A stretch of DNA of 64,000 nucleotides. It comes from CAMEON01 sp045531965 (GTDB taxonomy: Bacteria; Bacillota; Clostridia; Oscillospirales; CAG-272). Of the stretch, positions 36,007 through 44,941 are shown piece by piece. The notes under the pieces are model-generated. The model was not told where the DNA came from. It saw only the letters and a list, made by a program, of their open reading frames with translations, and did not search any database. The position numbers and the translations under genes were made by a program. Where the stretch lies: assembly GCA_045531965.1 (NCBI GenBank), contig JAZSFA010000113.1, positions 1-64,000 of the forward strand, in the 5' to 3' direction. How positions within the stretch are numbered: the stretch's first letter is position 1; each line of letters begins with the position of its first letter.

Positions 36007-36698
36007 TATACATTCCACCTCGTCATATAAGGTAAACCCTGTTGAGGTGTGACAAGCTTTAATACGAAATCAAAACGATCCGCATCGGTGCACATGGCAA
36101 AGTCGTCCATGGGAAAAACGTCACACTGCGCCGGATCAAAAAACTTTGCGCCCGACGTGTGCTTTAGCGATTCTATTTCCGACTTCAAATCCATCGGTCG
36201 ATTCTCCAATATATGCTTGATGTACTCTGCGCACAGGGTATCTTCTTCGGTTGGAGCAAGCGCCTCCAGACCCATACATACCAAGGACACCTCTTCTGCT
36301 CCGCTACGACGGATATACTCTGCAGTTGCCCTTGCGTTGATAAGACTTGCGCCCAAAATTTCATCCGCATGAATCGCGTTGGCAATTCCCTGTGTACCTG
36401 CGCTGGTAGTGTGTACCACAGTCTTTCCCATTACGTTGAACGACCGATTCTCAGATGGAGAGTTTCCCATATCAAAACCCTCAAGAATTTTTCCGTGACG
36501 TTCCCCCGCCAAAAGAAAGCTTGGATTCTCTCTTTTCAGCCGATAGGCAAGATCAGCATCCCCCACAGGAACGATTTGATCCGCACCTTGTGCAAACAAA
36601 TAGGCTTCGACCGAAAAGGCGCGAAACACATCAATAATCACGGTTAATCCTCTGGCGGCTTTCGCTCCATCAATCAACTGAAGAATATGAATTTTCAT
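36006..36698 (-). CDS. ComB-like 2-phosphosulfolactate phosphatase family
   Basis: 230 residues. The pattern TVIIDVFRAFS, AGERHGKILEGFDMGNSP and TTSAGTQGIANA fits the ComB family, acid phosphatases that free sulfolactate from phosphosulfolactate in archaeal coenzyme M synthesis and in bacterial sulfolactate formation. No comA is present here, so the actual substrate may be another phosphorylated sugar acid. It overlaps the isomerase-like gene by 4 bp and is coupled to the transporter, so the three act together. Confidence 0.75.
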   Translation of the reverse strand: MKIHILQLIDGAKAARGLTVIIDVFRAFSVEAYLFAQGADQIVPVGDADLAYRLKRENPSFLLAGERHGKILEGFDMGNSPSENRSFNVMGKTVVHTTSAGTQGIANAIHADEILGASLINARATAEYIRRSGAEEVSLVCMGLEALAPTEEDTLCAEYIKHILENRPMDLKSEIESLKHTSGAKFFDPAQCDVFPMDDFAMCTDADRFDFVLKLVTPQQGLPYMTRWNV

Positions 36699-37540
36699 AC
36701 GGTTTCAGCTTTCATCAACGACTCAAGGTACATCAAGCAATCGTAATTGTGCTTTACGAAAGAGCGAAGCAAAAAATCGTCATCATACCAGCAATGTGTT
36801 TCCAAAGTCAGAGGACCTTGATAACCAATAGATGCAAACGCAGACATTATGCGATCCCATTCAATGTTTCCGTAAGCAGGCGGAGCGTGGTCATCGTGAT
36901 CACCTCCCCAGTTATTGTGAATGTGAGTGCATTTAATCTTATCCCCTAAAAAGGAAATAGCAGCCGCTTGATCTATTTTGTCAATGTTTGCGTGTCCTGT
37001 ATCTAAGCAGATCCCTACATTATCCGCATGGAAGCTGTCACACAGGCGAACCAGCGTCTCAAAGCCGCCATACCACATGATCGAAAAGAGATTTTCGAGA
37101 GCTATTCCTGTTCCATATTTCTTTGCTTGCTCTATATAGTTAGATACTGTTTTGTGATTATAGAAAAAGGTACGTTCCTCATCGTATGTGCCTGATCCAA
37201 AATCTTCGCCGAATTTATAGTAGCGAGGATGCCACACACACCAAGGGGCGCCAATTTTTCCGCTGACCTCAATCTCACGCATAATCCGATGCTCGAGCTC
37301 CTCCTCGATTTTATCGGCAGAGGAAAGCGTGAAATAATAGTAAAGGTGCGTCTGTACTACTTCAAGTTCATTTTGGGCAAGGATTGCTGAAATATGAGCG
37401 GGAGCCTTATCATATGTAGCATCGCACGGATTCGGAGTATCAGCTAAATTGATGGCGACGTACCGGAATCCAACATCATGGGCAATTTTACATTTCTTTT
37501 CAAAAGCCTCATCATACACAATTTGGATCGCTTTTTTCAT
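36695..37540 (-). CDS. sugar phosphate isomerase/epimerase (xylose isomerase-like barrel)
   Basis: 281 residues of the AP endonuclease 2/xylose isomerase-like TIM barrel family. Metal-binding candidates are Glu in GIALENLFS, Asp and His in GICLDTGHANID, His in CTHIHNNWG and Glu in GPLTLETHCW. These enzymes interconvert keto sugars or sugar phosphates. AAAGGAG lies before the start. It is the first gene of the operon ending in the GH36 gene. An extended -10 (TGTTATAAT on the minus strand, near 37575-37585) is the likely promoter. Confidence 0.8.
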   Translation of the reverse strand: MKKAIQIVYDEAFEKKCKIAHDVGFRYVAINLADTPNPCDATYDKAPAHISAILAQNELEVVQTHLYYYFTLSSADKIEEELEHRIMREIEVSGKIGAPWCVWHPRYYKFGEDFGSGTYDEERTFFYNHKTVSNYIEQAKKYGTGIALENLFSIMWYGGFETLVRLCDSFHADNVGICLDTGHANIDKIDQAAAISFLGDKIKCTHIHNNWGGDHDDHAPPAYGNIEWDRIMSAFASIGYQGPLTLETHCWYDDDFLLRSFVKHNYDCLMYLESLMKAETV

Positions 37541-37655
37541 AACGATTCTCCTTTCTTATTTTTCTTACCAATTAGATTATAACACCATATCGAACTGACC
37601 GTATATGAATTTCATCTCAAAAAATAGCATTATTTTCCCGCTATCAAAAAAATTG

Positions 37656-37684
37656 TTGACTTTTATTATTGTTTGTGTTACAAT
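37656..37684 (+). promoter_or_regulatory. promoter of the PocR/AraC regulator
   Basis: TTGACT (37656-37661), 17 bp, TACAAT (37679-37684). The predicted start is at or next to the ATG at 37691, implying a leaderless mRNA. The divergent sugar operon starts 150 bp away. Confidence 0.7.
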
Positions 37685-37690
37685 GTGCCT

Positions 37691-38536
37691 ATGGATTGCA
37701 TATTTGATAAAGAAAAACTTACACAAGCTCTATCTCATTTTTATAACAGCACCGGCATTGCCGTTGCTCTGTACGATGCTTCCCAAAGAAGTGTTGCGGG
37801 CTCACCGATCCACTCTCCGTTTTGTACCTATATTCATAACCGCAAAGAATGTATCGATCATTGCAGTCAATCCAACCTGATTCACATGAAGGAGGTGTCG
37901 TTGAATTGGCAGATCAGCCGTTATGCCTGTCATGCAGGGTTAATGGAAATGATTTTTCCAGTGATTTACGAGGGTGTTTTGATTGCTTATATCCAGATCG
38001 GACAGTTCCGTGATGCGGAGCATCAGTATTCGAGGGCAGACAAGCTGCCTGAAATTGCCGAACAATACGGCTTCTCTCTCGAGCGATTACAAGCTCTTTA
38101 CGATGATCTGTCTCTCGTTTCTGATGAAAGGCTGAATTCCTTGTGCCATATCGTGGATATTCTCGTAAAATCATTCTGGCAGGATGGCTTGATCACCTAC
38201 AACCGCAGTATGCTATCAATCAAAATCGAAAACTATATTGACGAGCATCTTAGCGAAAAAATTGGATTAAGCGATATTTGTAACGAATTTTTGATTTCCA
38301 AGAATTTGGCATATCAATTGTTCAGAAATGAGTTTAATACCACTGTAAACGACTTCATCACACAAAAGCGCCTTAACTATGCGCATGAATTGTTGCAAAC
38401 GAAGCCTGAGCTAAACATAACGCAGGTAGCATTGCTTTGCGGCTTTTCCGATTATAACTATTTTATTCGGTTGTTTAAAAAGCAATTTGGTATAACACCA
38501 TTACAATTGCGAAAAGCAGGAAAGCAGAAAGGATGA
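37691..38536 (+). CDS. PocR-domain AraC family regulator
   Basis: 281 residues. The N-terminal ~150 residues are PocR-like (IHSPFCTYIHNRKECIDHCSQS with Cys/His residues, then GLMEMIFPVIYEGVLIAYIQIGQF). The C-terminal ~100 residues are a double helix-turn-helix of the AraC type (SISKNL..., ITQVALLCGFSDYNYFIRLFKKQFG, TPLQLRK). PocR domains are thought to sense small molecules such as diols. It is divergent from the isomerase-ComB-EamA-GH36 operon and is its likely regulator. A TTG at 37673 would give six more residues but lies inside the promoter. Confidence 0.85.
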   Translation: MDCIFDKEKLTQALSHFYNSTGIAVALYDASQRSVAGSPIHSPFCTYIHNRKECIDHCSQSNLIHMKEVSLNWQISRYACHAGLMEMIFPVIYEGVLIAYIQIGQFRDAEHQYSRADKLPEIAEQYGFSLERLQALYDDLSLVSDERLNSLCHIVDILVKSFWQDGLITYNRSMLSIKIENYIDEHLSEKIGLSDICNEFLISKNLAYQLFRNEFNTTVNDFITQKRLNYAHELLQTKPELNITQVALLCGFSDYNYFIRLFKKQFGITPLQLRKAGKQKG

Positions 38537-38552
38537 CCTGTTTTAAACATTT

Positions 38553-38752
38553 ATGAAACTCGTCTGCCTCGCCTTCTATGCCATCAAAAACAGAAACGTT
38601 GGCCTCTTTCAGCGTGTCAGCAATGAATGTACATCACTGCGTGGAACACGTCAAAAGAGGCCAACGGCTCATATTCATGGGCTTGGGGGCATTACTTCAT
38701 GGAGCGAGATTACAAGAACAGGGTGGACGAAATGTGTCAATATACGGACTAA
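38553..38752 (+). pseudogene. frameshifted relic of the 21.6-kb island gene
   Basis: Matches the intact gene at 21612-21827 from its twelfth codon to the stop: GTTGGCCTCTTTCAGCGTGT and ATGGGCTTGGGGGCATTACT are nearly identical in both. A single-base deletion near 38628 (GATGGGATG became AATGAATG) shifts the frame, and about 12-15 bp are missing near the end. The first 11 codons are absent: the match starts right behind the stop of the AraC gene, marking an insertion or deletion border. Confidence 0.85.
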
Positions 38753-38766
38753 CTGAATACCGTTTC

Positions 38767-38795
38767 GGGGAGCTGTCAAAAGCTCCCCTTTTTTA
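38767..38795. terminator. terminator shared by relic and WYL gene
   Basis: GGGGAGCT gtcaa AAGCTCCCC followed by TTTTTTA; homologous to 21841-21870. The stop codon of the minus-strand WYL gene lies within its T-tract. Confidence 0.8.
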
Positions 38796-39782
38796 TTGAT
38801 ACTGACCCTTTATGCGCTCCAAATACTCTGCATACTGTACTTTGATCTCATCCGGGCCGAGGATGGTCAAGTCTTGACCGAAGGAGCTGCACCACCCGAA
38901 GAACAGGTCGCTGACCTGCACATCAGCCGAAAAACGGATTTTTTCCTCCCCATAGGGAAGGATCTCGGTGTTCTCTCCGAACAGGTCGAATACCGCATCC
39001 ATCAGGCGGCGGTTCATTTCCAAACTTACCATCGTAGCGGCTCCTGCAAACATTCCGAATAGCTGTTTCTTATGTGTCGCTATATCGAAGCCCAATTCCT
39101 CCGGAGGCATATCCGCTTGCTCGTCGATGATCTCCACCTTGTCCATGCGGTCAATGCGGTAGTGGCTGATCTTGTTGTAGCGATTGTCGTAAATCACCAG
39201 ATAATAATGTCCGCCTGCAAATATAGTGGCAACGGGACTGACAATGTAGTGATGACCATTCCGGCGGTACACGCGCTCATGCTTTTCGTTGTAGTCGAAA
39301 TACAGGAAGATGATTTTCTGTCGGTTGTTGATAGCCGTTACGATCTCATTGACCGAATAGTAGATGCTCTCATTGACGCTTTTCGTTGTGTTGAACTGCA
39401 CGATGTTCTTTTTCAGTACCAGACCCTTTTGGCTACCTGCCAAATCAGCGATCTTATCTACAAGCTCGGCGGTTTTCTTACGTGTGATGAAGCTGGCTGC
39501 CTGCACAGCGTCCATGAGTATGTGAATCTCGGGACTTGAGAACTGCCGATCTTCCACGTAATACTGATTGCTTCTGCCACGGTGAACCATGACCTCATAG
39601 CCCCAATCGTTCAGAAGCTTGATGTCCTCATAGATGGTCGTTCTGTGTGCCTGGATCCCGCATTCGGCAAGCTTGGCTCGAAGCTCCTCCGTCCCCATGG
39701 GGTGATCTCCATCGGTCTCGCACTGTAGGATCTCCCAGATCTTTAACGGTCGTATGCGGTTGTACTTTTCAGCGTTATTCAT
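38793..39782 (-). CDS. WYL-domain transcriptional regulator
   Basis: 329 residues from the start at 39782 (AAAGGA upstream). An N-terminal winged helix (KIWEILQCETDGDHPMGTEELRAKL, then TIYEDIKLLNDWG) is followed by a WYL-type domain around FAGGHYYLVIYDNRYNKISHYRIDRM and a C-terminal WCX-like extension. WYL proteins are ligand-sensing regulators (several act on CRISPR or DNA-damage genes). It sits next to the distal end of the CRISPR array on the same strand as the cas genes, so control of the CRISPR locus is a reasonable but untested guess. Confidence 0.85.
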   Translation of the reverse strand: MNNAEKYNRIRPLKIWEILQCETDGDHPMGTEELRAKLAECGIQAHRTTIYEDIKLLNDWGYEVMVHRGRSNQYYVEDRQFSSPEIHILMDAVQAASFITRKKTAELVDKIADLAGSQKGLVLKKNIVQFNTTKSVNESIYYSVNEIVTAINNRQKIIFLYFDYNEKHERVYRRNGHHYIVSPVATIFAGGHYYLVIYDNRYNKISHYRIDRMDKVEIIDEQADMPPEELGFDIATHKKQLFGMFAGAATMVSLEMNRRLMDAVFDLFGENTEILPYGEEKIRFSADVQVSDLFFGWCSSFGQDLTILGPDEIKVQYAEYLERIKGQYQ

Positions 39783-40152
39783 ATGTAAATTCCTTTTCGT
39801 CACAAAAATCTTACGCCGAATATTATACCATTTTTTGCGTGTTTTGTAAATCCCAAGACCACGCCGTTTCAACCGCTTTTTCCTTCAATCAAAACGGCTT
39901 TTTCATGGTGGCAGTTCTGTGTGAGTATGTACGAAAGCTGTCCAATTCTGTAAGTGTTTGTCTCAAACGTGGTTGTTAGGCGTGTGCTTGTCTTGATACA
40001 AGTCGGGCTCGCTGCGCTCGCCCGAGACAAGCACACCCCTGCCACAACTTGACCGTCGCAACGCGGAAAAATCAAGCGCCGACGGATGCGAGGCCGCCGC
40101 TGAGCCGCTTGGCGAGCCTTCGCATGATTCCCGTCGGCGCGGGGTGATTTGC
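39783..40152. other. region beyond the CRISPR array with two large inverted repeats
   Basis: No gene seen. Two strong hairpins: GTGTGCTTGTCT (39982-39993) with AGACAAGCACAC (40025-40036), inside which TCGGGC pairs GCCCGA; and GCGCCGACGG (40076-40085) with CCGTCGGCGC (40131-40140), extended by ATGCGAGGC/GCCTTCGCAT with one bulge. The array is read on the minus strand, so these lie at the 3' end of the pre-crRNA and could end or stabilise it. Confidence 0.7.
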
Positions 40153-41841
40153 ATGATCCTCCCCTCCCCCGCGTGGGGGGTGACGCTATCGCTTTAGCGC
40201 AAGTACAGGAGCTATAAAAATTTCAATCCACACCCCCCGCGTGGGGGGTGACCATACAAGTGATCGATGTGCTATCCACTGTAGTGATTTCAATCCACAC
40301 CCCCGCGTGGGGGGTGACTAACCCCCGCGCGTCTCTCTCCACGTTCTTCACAGATTTCAATCCACACCCCCGCGTGGGGGGTGACACAAAGCAACCGTAT
40401 CGGAGGCTACGACCATTATCATTTCAATCCACACCCCCGCGTGGGGGGTGACACATGACCTTGAGCTTGATGCTCCAGGCGTATATATTTCAATCCACAC
40501 CCCCGCGTGGGGGGTGACAGAAACATTAGAATTATCCGGGATAGTGACAATAATTTCAATCCACACCCCCGCGTGGGGGGTGACCTTATATACTCGATCA
40601 AAATACTTTGGAGGGCGTTATTTCAATCCACACCCCCGCGTGGGGGGTGACGTTGGAATGAAAACGCTTGACCGTATTTCTGCGATTTCAATCCACACCC
40701 CCGCGTGGGGGGTGACATTATAAATCCAACACCCCAAGATATATGTCCCGTATTTCAATCCACACCCCCGCGTGGGGGGTGACGCGGTTGCTCCGCCGTG
40801 TATTCTTCAATTATTTATTTCAATCCACACCCCCGCGTGGGGGGTGACGATCCAAGCGATGATGTCCCCCTTGGCATCGGTATTTCAATCCACACCCCCG
40901 CGTGGGGGGTGACCTTACGTATAAGCTTCCAAGCGATTAAAGCTAAAACATTTCAATCCACACCCCCGCGTGGGGGGTGACTGCTCCGTGTTTATGATAA
41001 GTATATGCAGAAGTCATTTCAATCCACACCCCCGCGTGGGGGGTGACAAAAAGACCACCACGGCCACCAACGTAATTGCCAATTTCAATCCACACCCCCG
41101 CGTGGGGGGTGACACGGGCGGTAAAGGCGTCCCTCACTAAATCATCAATTTCAATCCACACCCCCGCGTGGGGGGTGACGAAGGCCAAAATTCTATGATC
41201 TCTGAAGGAATAGTATTTCAATCCACACCCCCGCGTGGGGGGTGACATAGACACCTGCTGTTTTACCATCTTCATAACCATTTCAATCCACACCCCCGCG
41301 TGGGGGGTGACCTTTACAACCAACACAATCACGAATCCAACGATTATTTCAATCCACACCCCCGCGTGGGGGGTGACGACCGTGGTTCGATGTTTACTAA
41401 ATCCTTTGTCATTTCAATCCACACCCCCGCGTGGGGGGTGACCTCGTAGAGGCCGCAGGAGAGGAGGTAGTACATATTTCAATCCACACCCCCGCGTGGG
41501 GGGTGACCGTATGGTGTGAAAGGTATATATGGACGTGATACAATTTCAATCCACACCCCCGCGTGGGGGGTGACTCAAAGGCCATAGCTTCACGAGCGGA
41601 AGAACGCTATTTCAATCCACACCCCCGCGTGGGGGGTGACAGTTGCGCCAGGCTTTTGCCGTCCAGCGTTTGCTTATTTCAATCCACACCCCCGCGTGGG
41701 GGGTGACCAAGATTGCAAGTAGCTCCGATAACAACTAAGATATTTCAATCCACACCCCCGCGTGGGGGGTGACGTTTCTACAAGCCAGCCTTTAGAAAGT
41801 GCAGGCATAATTTCAATCCACACCCCCGCGTGGGGGGTGAC
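40153..41841 (-). CRISPR. type I-C CRISPR array, 25 repeats plus one degenerate
   Basis: 25 repeats of 32 bp (one of 33) separated by spacers of 33-36 bp. In the transcript (minus) sense the repeat begins GTCACCCCCCACGCGG and ends GGTGTGGATTGAAAT, the type I-C form with the ATTGAAA(C/T) handle. The leader-side repeat is at 41810-41841, next to cas2. The distal end decays: the repeat at 40220-40252 has an extra C, and the last one (40153-40184) keeps only its final 19 bases. This polarity puts the newest spacers by 41.8 kb. The repeat core CACCCCC..GGGGGTG folds into a hairpin for Cas5c cleavage. Open reading frames across the array are artefacts. Confidence 0.98.
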
Positions 41842-42009
41842 AGCAAAAGCTCACAAAAAGTGGGCTTTGGTTTTGTGCACGTAACACAGTTTTCAATCAT
41901 TTCTCCGCAAAAACCCTTTTTGGATAAGCTTCCATGCCGAAATGATTGCCTTTACAGTGTGCGAACCTCTTACGGATCTCTGTGAGCTATGGCTTCGCAC
42001 GTAGCAAAA
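41842..42009 (-). promoter_or_regulatory. CRISPR leader
   Basis: 168 bp between cas2 and the first repeat, the expected place of the leader where transcription begins and new spacers enter. It is less GC-rich than the array. I see no consensus promoter; read-through from the cas operon is possible. Confidence 0.65.
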
Positions 42010-42300
42010 CTAAATAATCATAGGATCGTCGGGCAGATAGGTTTCCTTACAGCCAAAATGTTCGATCTTGTTATCGTATTTGTTTCCAAGATAGTAAAAC
42101 CGAAGGCTATCGGTCTCCTCGTCCATGAGGGATACCAATTTGGCTTGCAGGATTCGACACTGCGCCGCGTCCAATTTACATTCAAATACCGAATTCTGCA
42201 CACGCTGACCATAGTTCACACATTGCTTGGCGATCTGCCGCAGGCGTTTCTTTCCTTGCGGGGTTTCGGTATTGACGTCATAGGTTATGAGTACCAGCAT
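42010..42300 (-). CDS. cas2: CRISPR-associated Cas2
   Basis: 96 residues, the small ferredoxin-like subunit of the Cas1-Cas2 integration complex. MLVLITYDVNTETPQGKKRLRQ carries the conserved N-terminal Asp, and the NSVFEC strand is typical. Last gene of the cas operon, 9 bp after cas1 and next to the leader. Confidence 0.96.
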   Translation of the reverse strand: MLVLITYDVNTETPQGKKRLRQIAKQCVNYGQRVQNSVFECKLDAAQCRILQAKLVSLMDEETDSLRFYYLGNKYDNKIEHFGCKETYLPDDPMII

Positions 42301-42309
42301 AATTCCGCC

Positions 42310-43341
42310 TCACTTCCACAAAAATGGCGGGTATTCATCCAAATCCCCCCGCAGGTACCGGGCAAGCAGAAGTGCTTGGGCGTATGGGACCATCCCCCAT
42401 GCCAGCTTTTCGTCCAAATAGGGGTGGGTGATCTTTTCCTTCTTTCGCTCCTGCCACTGTTTCAAGAAAGTCTTTCTGCCTGCATCCGTCAACAGCACCG
42501 CTCCGGATGCTTGGTGATCAAAGTCCTTTGCGGACAAAACACGGTTGTTGATGAGGGTCAGCACGAATCGGTCAGCCATGCAGGGACGCAGCTCCTCCAT
42601 CAGGTCCAGCGCCAGCGAGCTTCTGCCGGGGCGGTCCTTGTGCAAGAAGCCAACGTAGGCATCCAACCCCACGCTCTCCAAGGCGGACGCGCAATCATGG
42701 GTCAAGAGGCTATAGGCAAAAGACAGCATCGCATTGACGGGGTCAAGAGGCGGTCGGCGGCTCCGTTGAGTGAAAGCGAACGTATCCTTTTGCCCGAGGA
42801 TCATATGATCCAGCACACCGAAATAGGCCGCCGCTCCGACTCCCTCCAAGCCCCGTAGGGTCTCGGTATCCGTACAGGCACGAATCTGAGGATACAGGTT
42901 CTTTAGGATATCCTCCGCGTTCCGTAGGGCGGAGGTATCCACCCGCAGTCCATTGTCGCGGCAGGTGCGGGCGATGCTGTGAGCCGAGTTGTACAGCTTT
43001 CCGAAGATCATATTGCGAGCGATACGACAAGCCGATCGATCGTCATCCGCCTCCCGATATTGCTGACGGCGGAGCAGAACGTTTCCATTGTTCTCGCCGC
43101 TCACCCGCGCCAGGAATCTGCCTCGCGGCGTGCAGAAGGCCAGGCCGATCCCTTTATCCGCACAAGCACCCATCAAGGCAGGAGACGCACCCGCGTAGGA
43201 AAAGGTGACGATCTCCTGCAAGGTATGCAGAGGGTAGCGTGCCGCGATATCGTCTCCCCGTTTGGCTATCACGTTTTCTCCGTCCAAGGCCAGATAGATA
43301 TCCTCACTGGTCACGAACAGGGTGTTCAAAAGCTGCTTCAT
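42310..43341 (-). CDS. cas1: CRISPR-associated Cas1 (type I-C)
   Basis: 343 residues, the integrase of spacer acquisition. Conserved metal ligands are the Glu in LRGLEGVGAAAYFG, the His in AYVGFLHKDRPGRSSLALDLMEELRP and the Asp/Glu residues of that stretch. N-terminal beta domain begins NTLFVTSEDIYLALDGENV. It overlaps the cas4 stop by 4 bp and is normal in length. Confidence 0.96.
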   Translation of the reverse strand: MKQLLNTLFVTSEDIYLALDGENVIAKRGDDIAARYPLHTLQEIVTFSYAGASPALMGACADKGIGLAFCTPRGRFLARVSGENNGNVLLRRQQYREADDDRSACRIARNMIFGKLYNSAHSIARTCRDNGLRVDTSALRNAEDILKNLYPQIRACTDTETLRGLEGVGAAAYFGVLDHMILGQKDTFAFTQRSRRPPLDPVNAMLSFAYSLLTHDCASALESVGLDAYVGFLHKDRPGRSSLALDLMEELRPCMADRFVLTLINNRVLSAKDFDHQASGAVLLTDAGRKTFLKQWQERKKEKITHPYLDEKLAWGMVPYAQALLLARYLRGDLDEYPPFLWK

Positions 43342-44051
43342 TCGTCCCCACTCCCTTCTTCGGTCGATCCAATACGGTCACTTCCCCTCATGGCTTCCTC
43401 CATAGATTTGTCCAGATAGTCGCCCACTCGCTTTTGCTTGAGCATTTTGGGCAAGCAATACTCTGCCAGGGAGCAGGCGTTACACCCTTTGAAGGGCTTG
43501 ACCCGGGGCGTATGACCTCGCTTGAAGCAGTCATGCATTTCGGCAAGGTAACCCCGCACCCGATCGCGCAGCTCGGCGGTGAAGATCACCTCCTCGCGGC
43601 GGCGGGTTTCTCCGTAGAACAAAGCGCCTCGTTTGATCTCACAGGACAGCATCTCCTCCAGACACATGGCCTGCCCGCAGAGCTGGAGACGGTCAGCATC
43701 GTTTTCCTTGGGCTGACCCCGCTTGTATTCTACGGGATAGGGCTGCCACAATCCTTCCTTGTCCTGCAACGGGATCCCATCCTCGCTACGGTGGAACTCG
43801 ATCACGTCGCACTGTCCCGAAACACCCAGATCACGGGATTGGATATTGACCCCTCGCAGGATATACAGGTCTCCGCGGCTCTCCCGATCGGCGCTGTCGT
43901 GGGCCTTGCGGTGGAGGAGATCCCCCTCCACCGTTCGCAGATTTTCCGCCCAGAGCTGTTCTATGTGGATCAAGGCCCACTGTCTGCGGCAGAAGGCAAA
44001 ATGCTGAAGCCCCGAGAGCTGGAGCCATTCATCCTCCCGGTACTCCATCAA
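43338..44051 (-). CDS. cas4: CRISPR-associated Cas4
   Basis: 237 residues, iron-sulfur RecB-like nuclease that trims prespacers and helps define PAM and orientation. Cluster Cys residues are in HFAFCRRQW and in GCNACSLAEYCLP; nuclease motifs are the Asp of QCDVIEF, and VEYKRGQP with QLCGQAMCLEE. Overlaps cas7c by 4 bp. The C-terminal tail after residue ~210 is acidic and not conserved. Confidence 0.95.
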   Translation of the reverse strand: MMEYREDEWLQLSGLQHFAFCRRQWALIHIEQLWAENLRTVEGDLLHRKAHDSADRESRGDLYILRGVNIQSRDLGVSGQCDVIEFHRSEDGIPLQDKEGLWQPYPVEYKRGQPKENDADRLQLCGQAMCLEEMLSCEIKRGALFYGETRRREEVIFTAELRDRVRGYLAEMHDCFKRGHTPRVKPFKGCNACSLAEYCLPKMLKQKRVGDYLDKSMEEAMRGSDRIGSTEEGSGDE

Positions 44052-44941
44052 ATCATGCGGGTGCAGGTCACGCCGGCGGGGAGAGCCGCCTCGTTCACGC
44101 TGACCTCGTAATCGATATAGGCGCGGGCGGGCAGACCGCTGTCATCCTTGCGGGTGACCTTGACCAGATCGAAGAGCTTGTGAGCGGGAGCGTTGCCGAA
44201 CTCGCTGTCGTGCTTGAAGACGATCAGCTCTCTGACCGCCATCTTACCGCGGGCGGCGGAGCGGTCCAGCTCAAACATATTGATGATGGCCTGCCAGAGC
44301 AGTGCCAGATCCTCCTCGGAGAAGCCCGTGGTCTTGCGGGCCAGGTTGGCGGAGACAAAGCCCTCGCAGCGATAGAGGCCGTAGGGGACGATGTATTTGC
44401 GGCCCATCTCGGTGTTCTTGTTGGCGGCATCCTCCTCGGTGGTAATGGCGACACGGGTGATGGTCATCTCCTGCTGGGAGATCGGCTCAACGCTACGGGC
44501 AAATCCCAGCTGTACGGGACCGCGCACCTGCCCGCAGTTCAGAGCGTCCTTCACAAAGGTGGTCATGACGGCACCGAAGGTACGGATATCAAAGTAATTC
44601 TTGCACATCCAGTCCCGAACCTTCACGTCCAGATCGGGATCGTTCTTTTTCGCGTCCTTGACTTTCTTCTCGTCCACCCCCAGAGCCAGATAGGCCTGCT
44701 TATCGCTGGTGTTCAGGGGGGCGTTCTCCTTGATATAGATCTTGTAGCCGGGCTCGTCCTCCTTGACCGCCTCCACAAAGTTGCGGATCTTGCGCTTGAG
44801 ACAAACGTCGGTCACGATCCCGAGACCGGTCTCGGGGTCTACACGGGGCATATTGCCCGCGTCGGGGTCACCGTTGGGGTTTCCGTTCTCCACATCGAAC
44901 AGAATGACGAACTCGTAACGATTCTTAATGATATCAGACAT
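44048..44941 (-). CDS. cas7: Cascade backbone Cas7c (Csd2)
   Basis: 297 residues; several copies form the filament along the crRNA. Opens with NRYEFVILFDVENGNPNGDPDAG, the hallmark of Csd2. I place the start at 44941, after AAGGAGG with correct spacing; a start 33 bp upstream would add a non-family N-terminus. It overlaps cas8c by 8 bp. Confidence 0.95.
   Translation of the reverse strand: MSDIIKNRYEFVILFDVENGNPNGDPDAGNMPRVDPETGLGIVTDVCLKRKIRNFVEAVKEDEPGYKIYIKENAPLNTSDKQAYLALGVDEKKVKDAKKNDPDLDVKVRDWMCKNYFDIRTFGAVMTTFVKDALNCGQVRGPVQLGFARSVEPISQQEMTITRVAITTEEDAANKNTEMGRKYIVPYGLYRCEGFVSANLARKTTGFSEEDLALLWQAIINMFELDRSAARGKMAVRELIVFKHDSEFGNAPAHKLFDLVKVTRKDDSGLPARAYIDYEVSVNEAALPAGVTCTRMI

Noticed and set aside
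40248..41441. several open frames across the CRISPR array with repeated HTPAWGVT or TPHAGVWIE peptides
   Set aside because: They are translations of the repeat unit.
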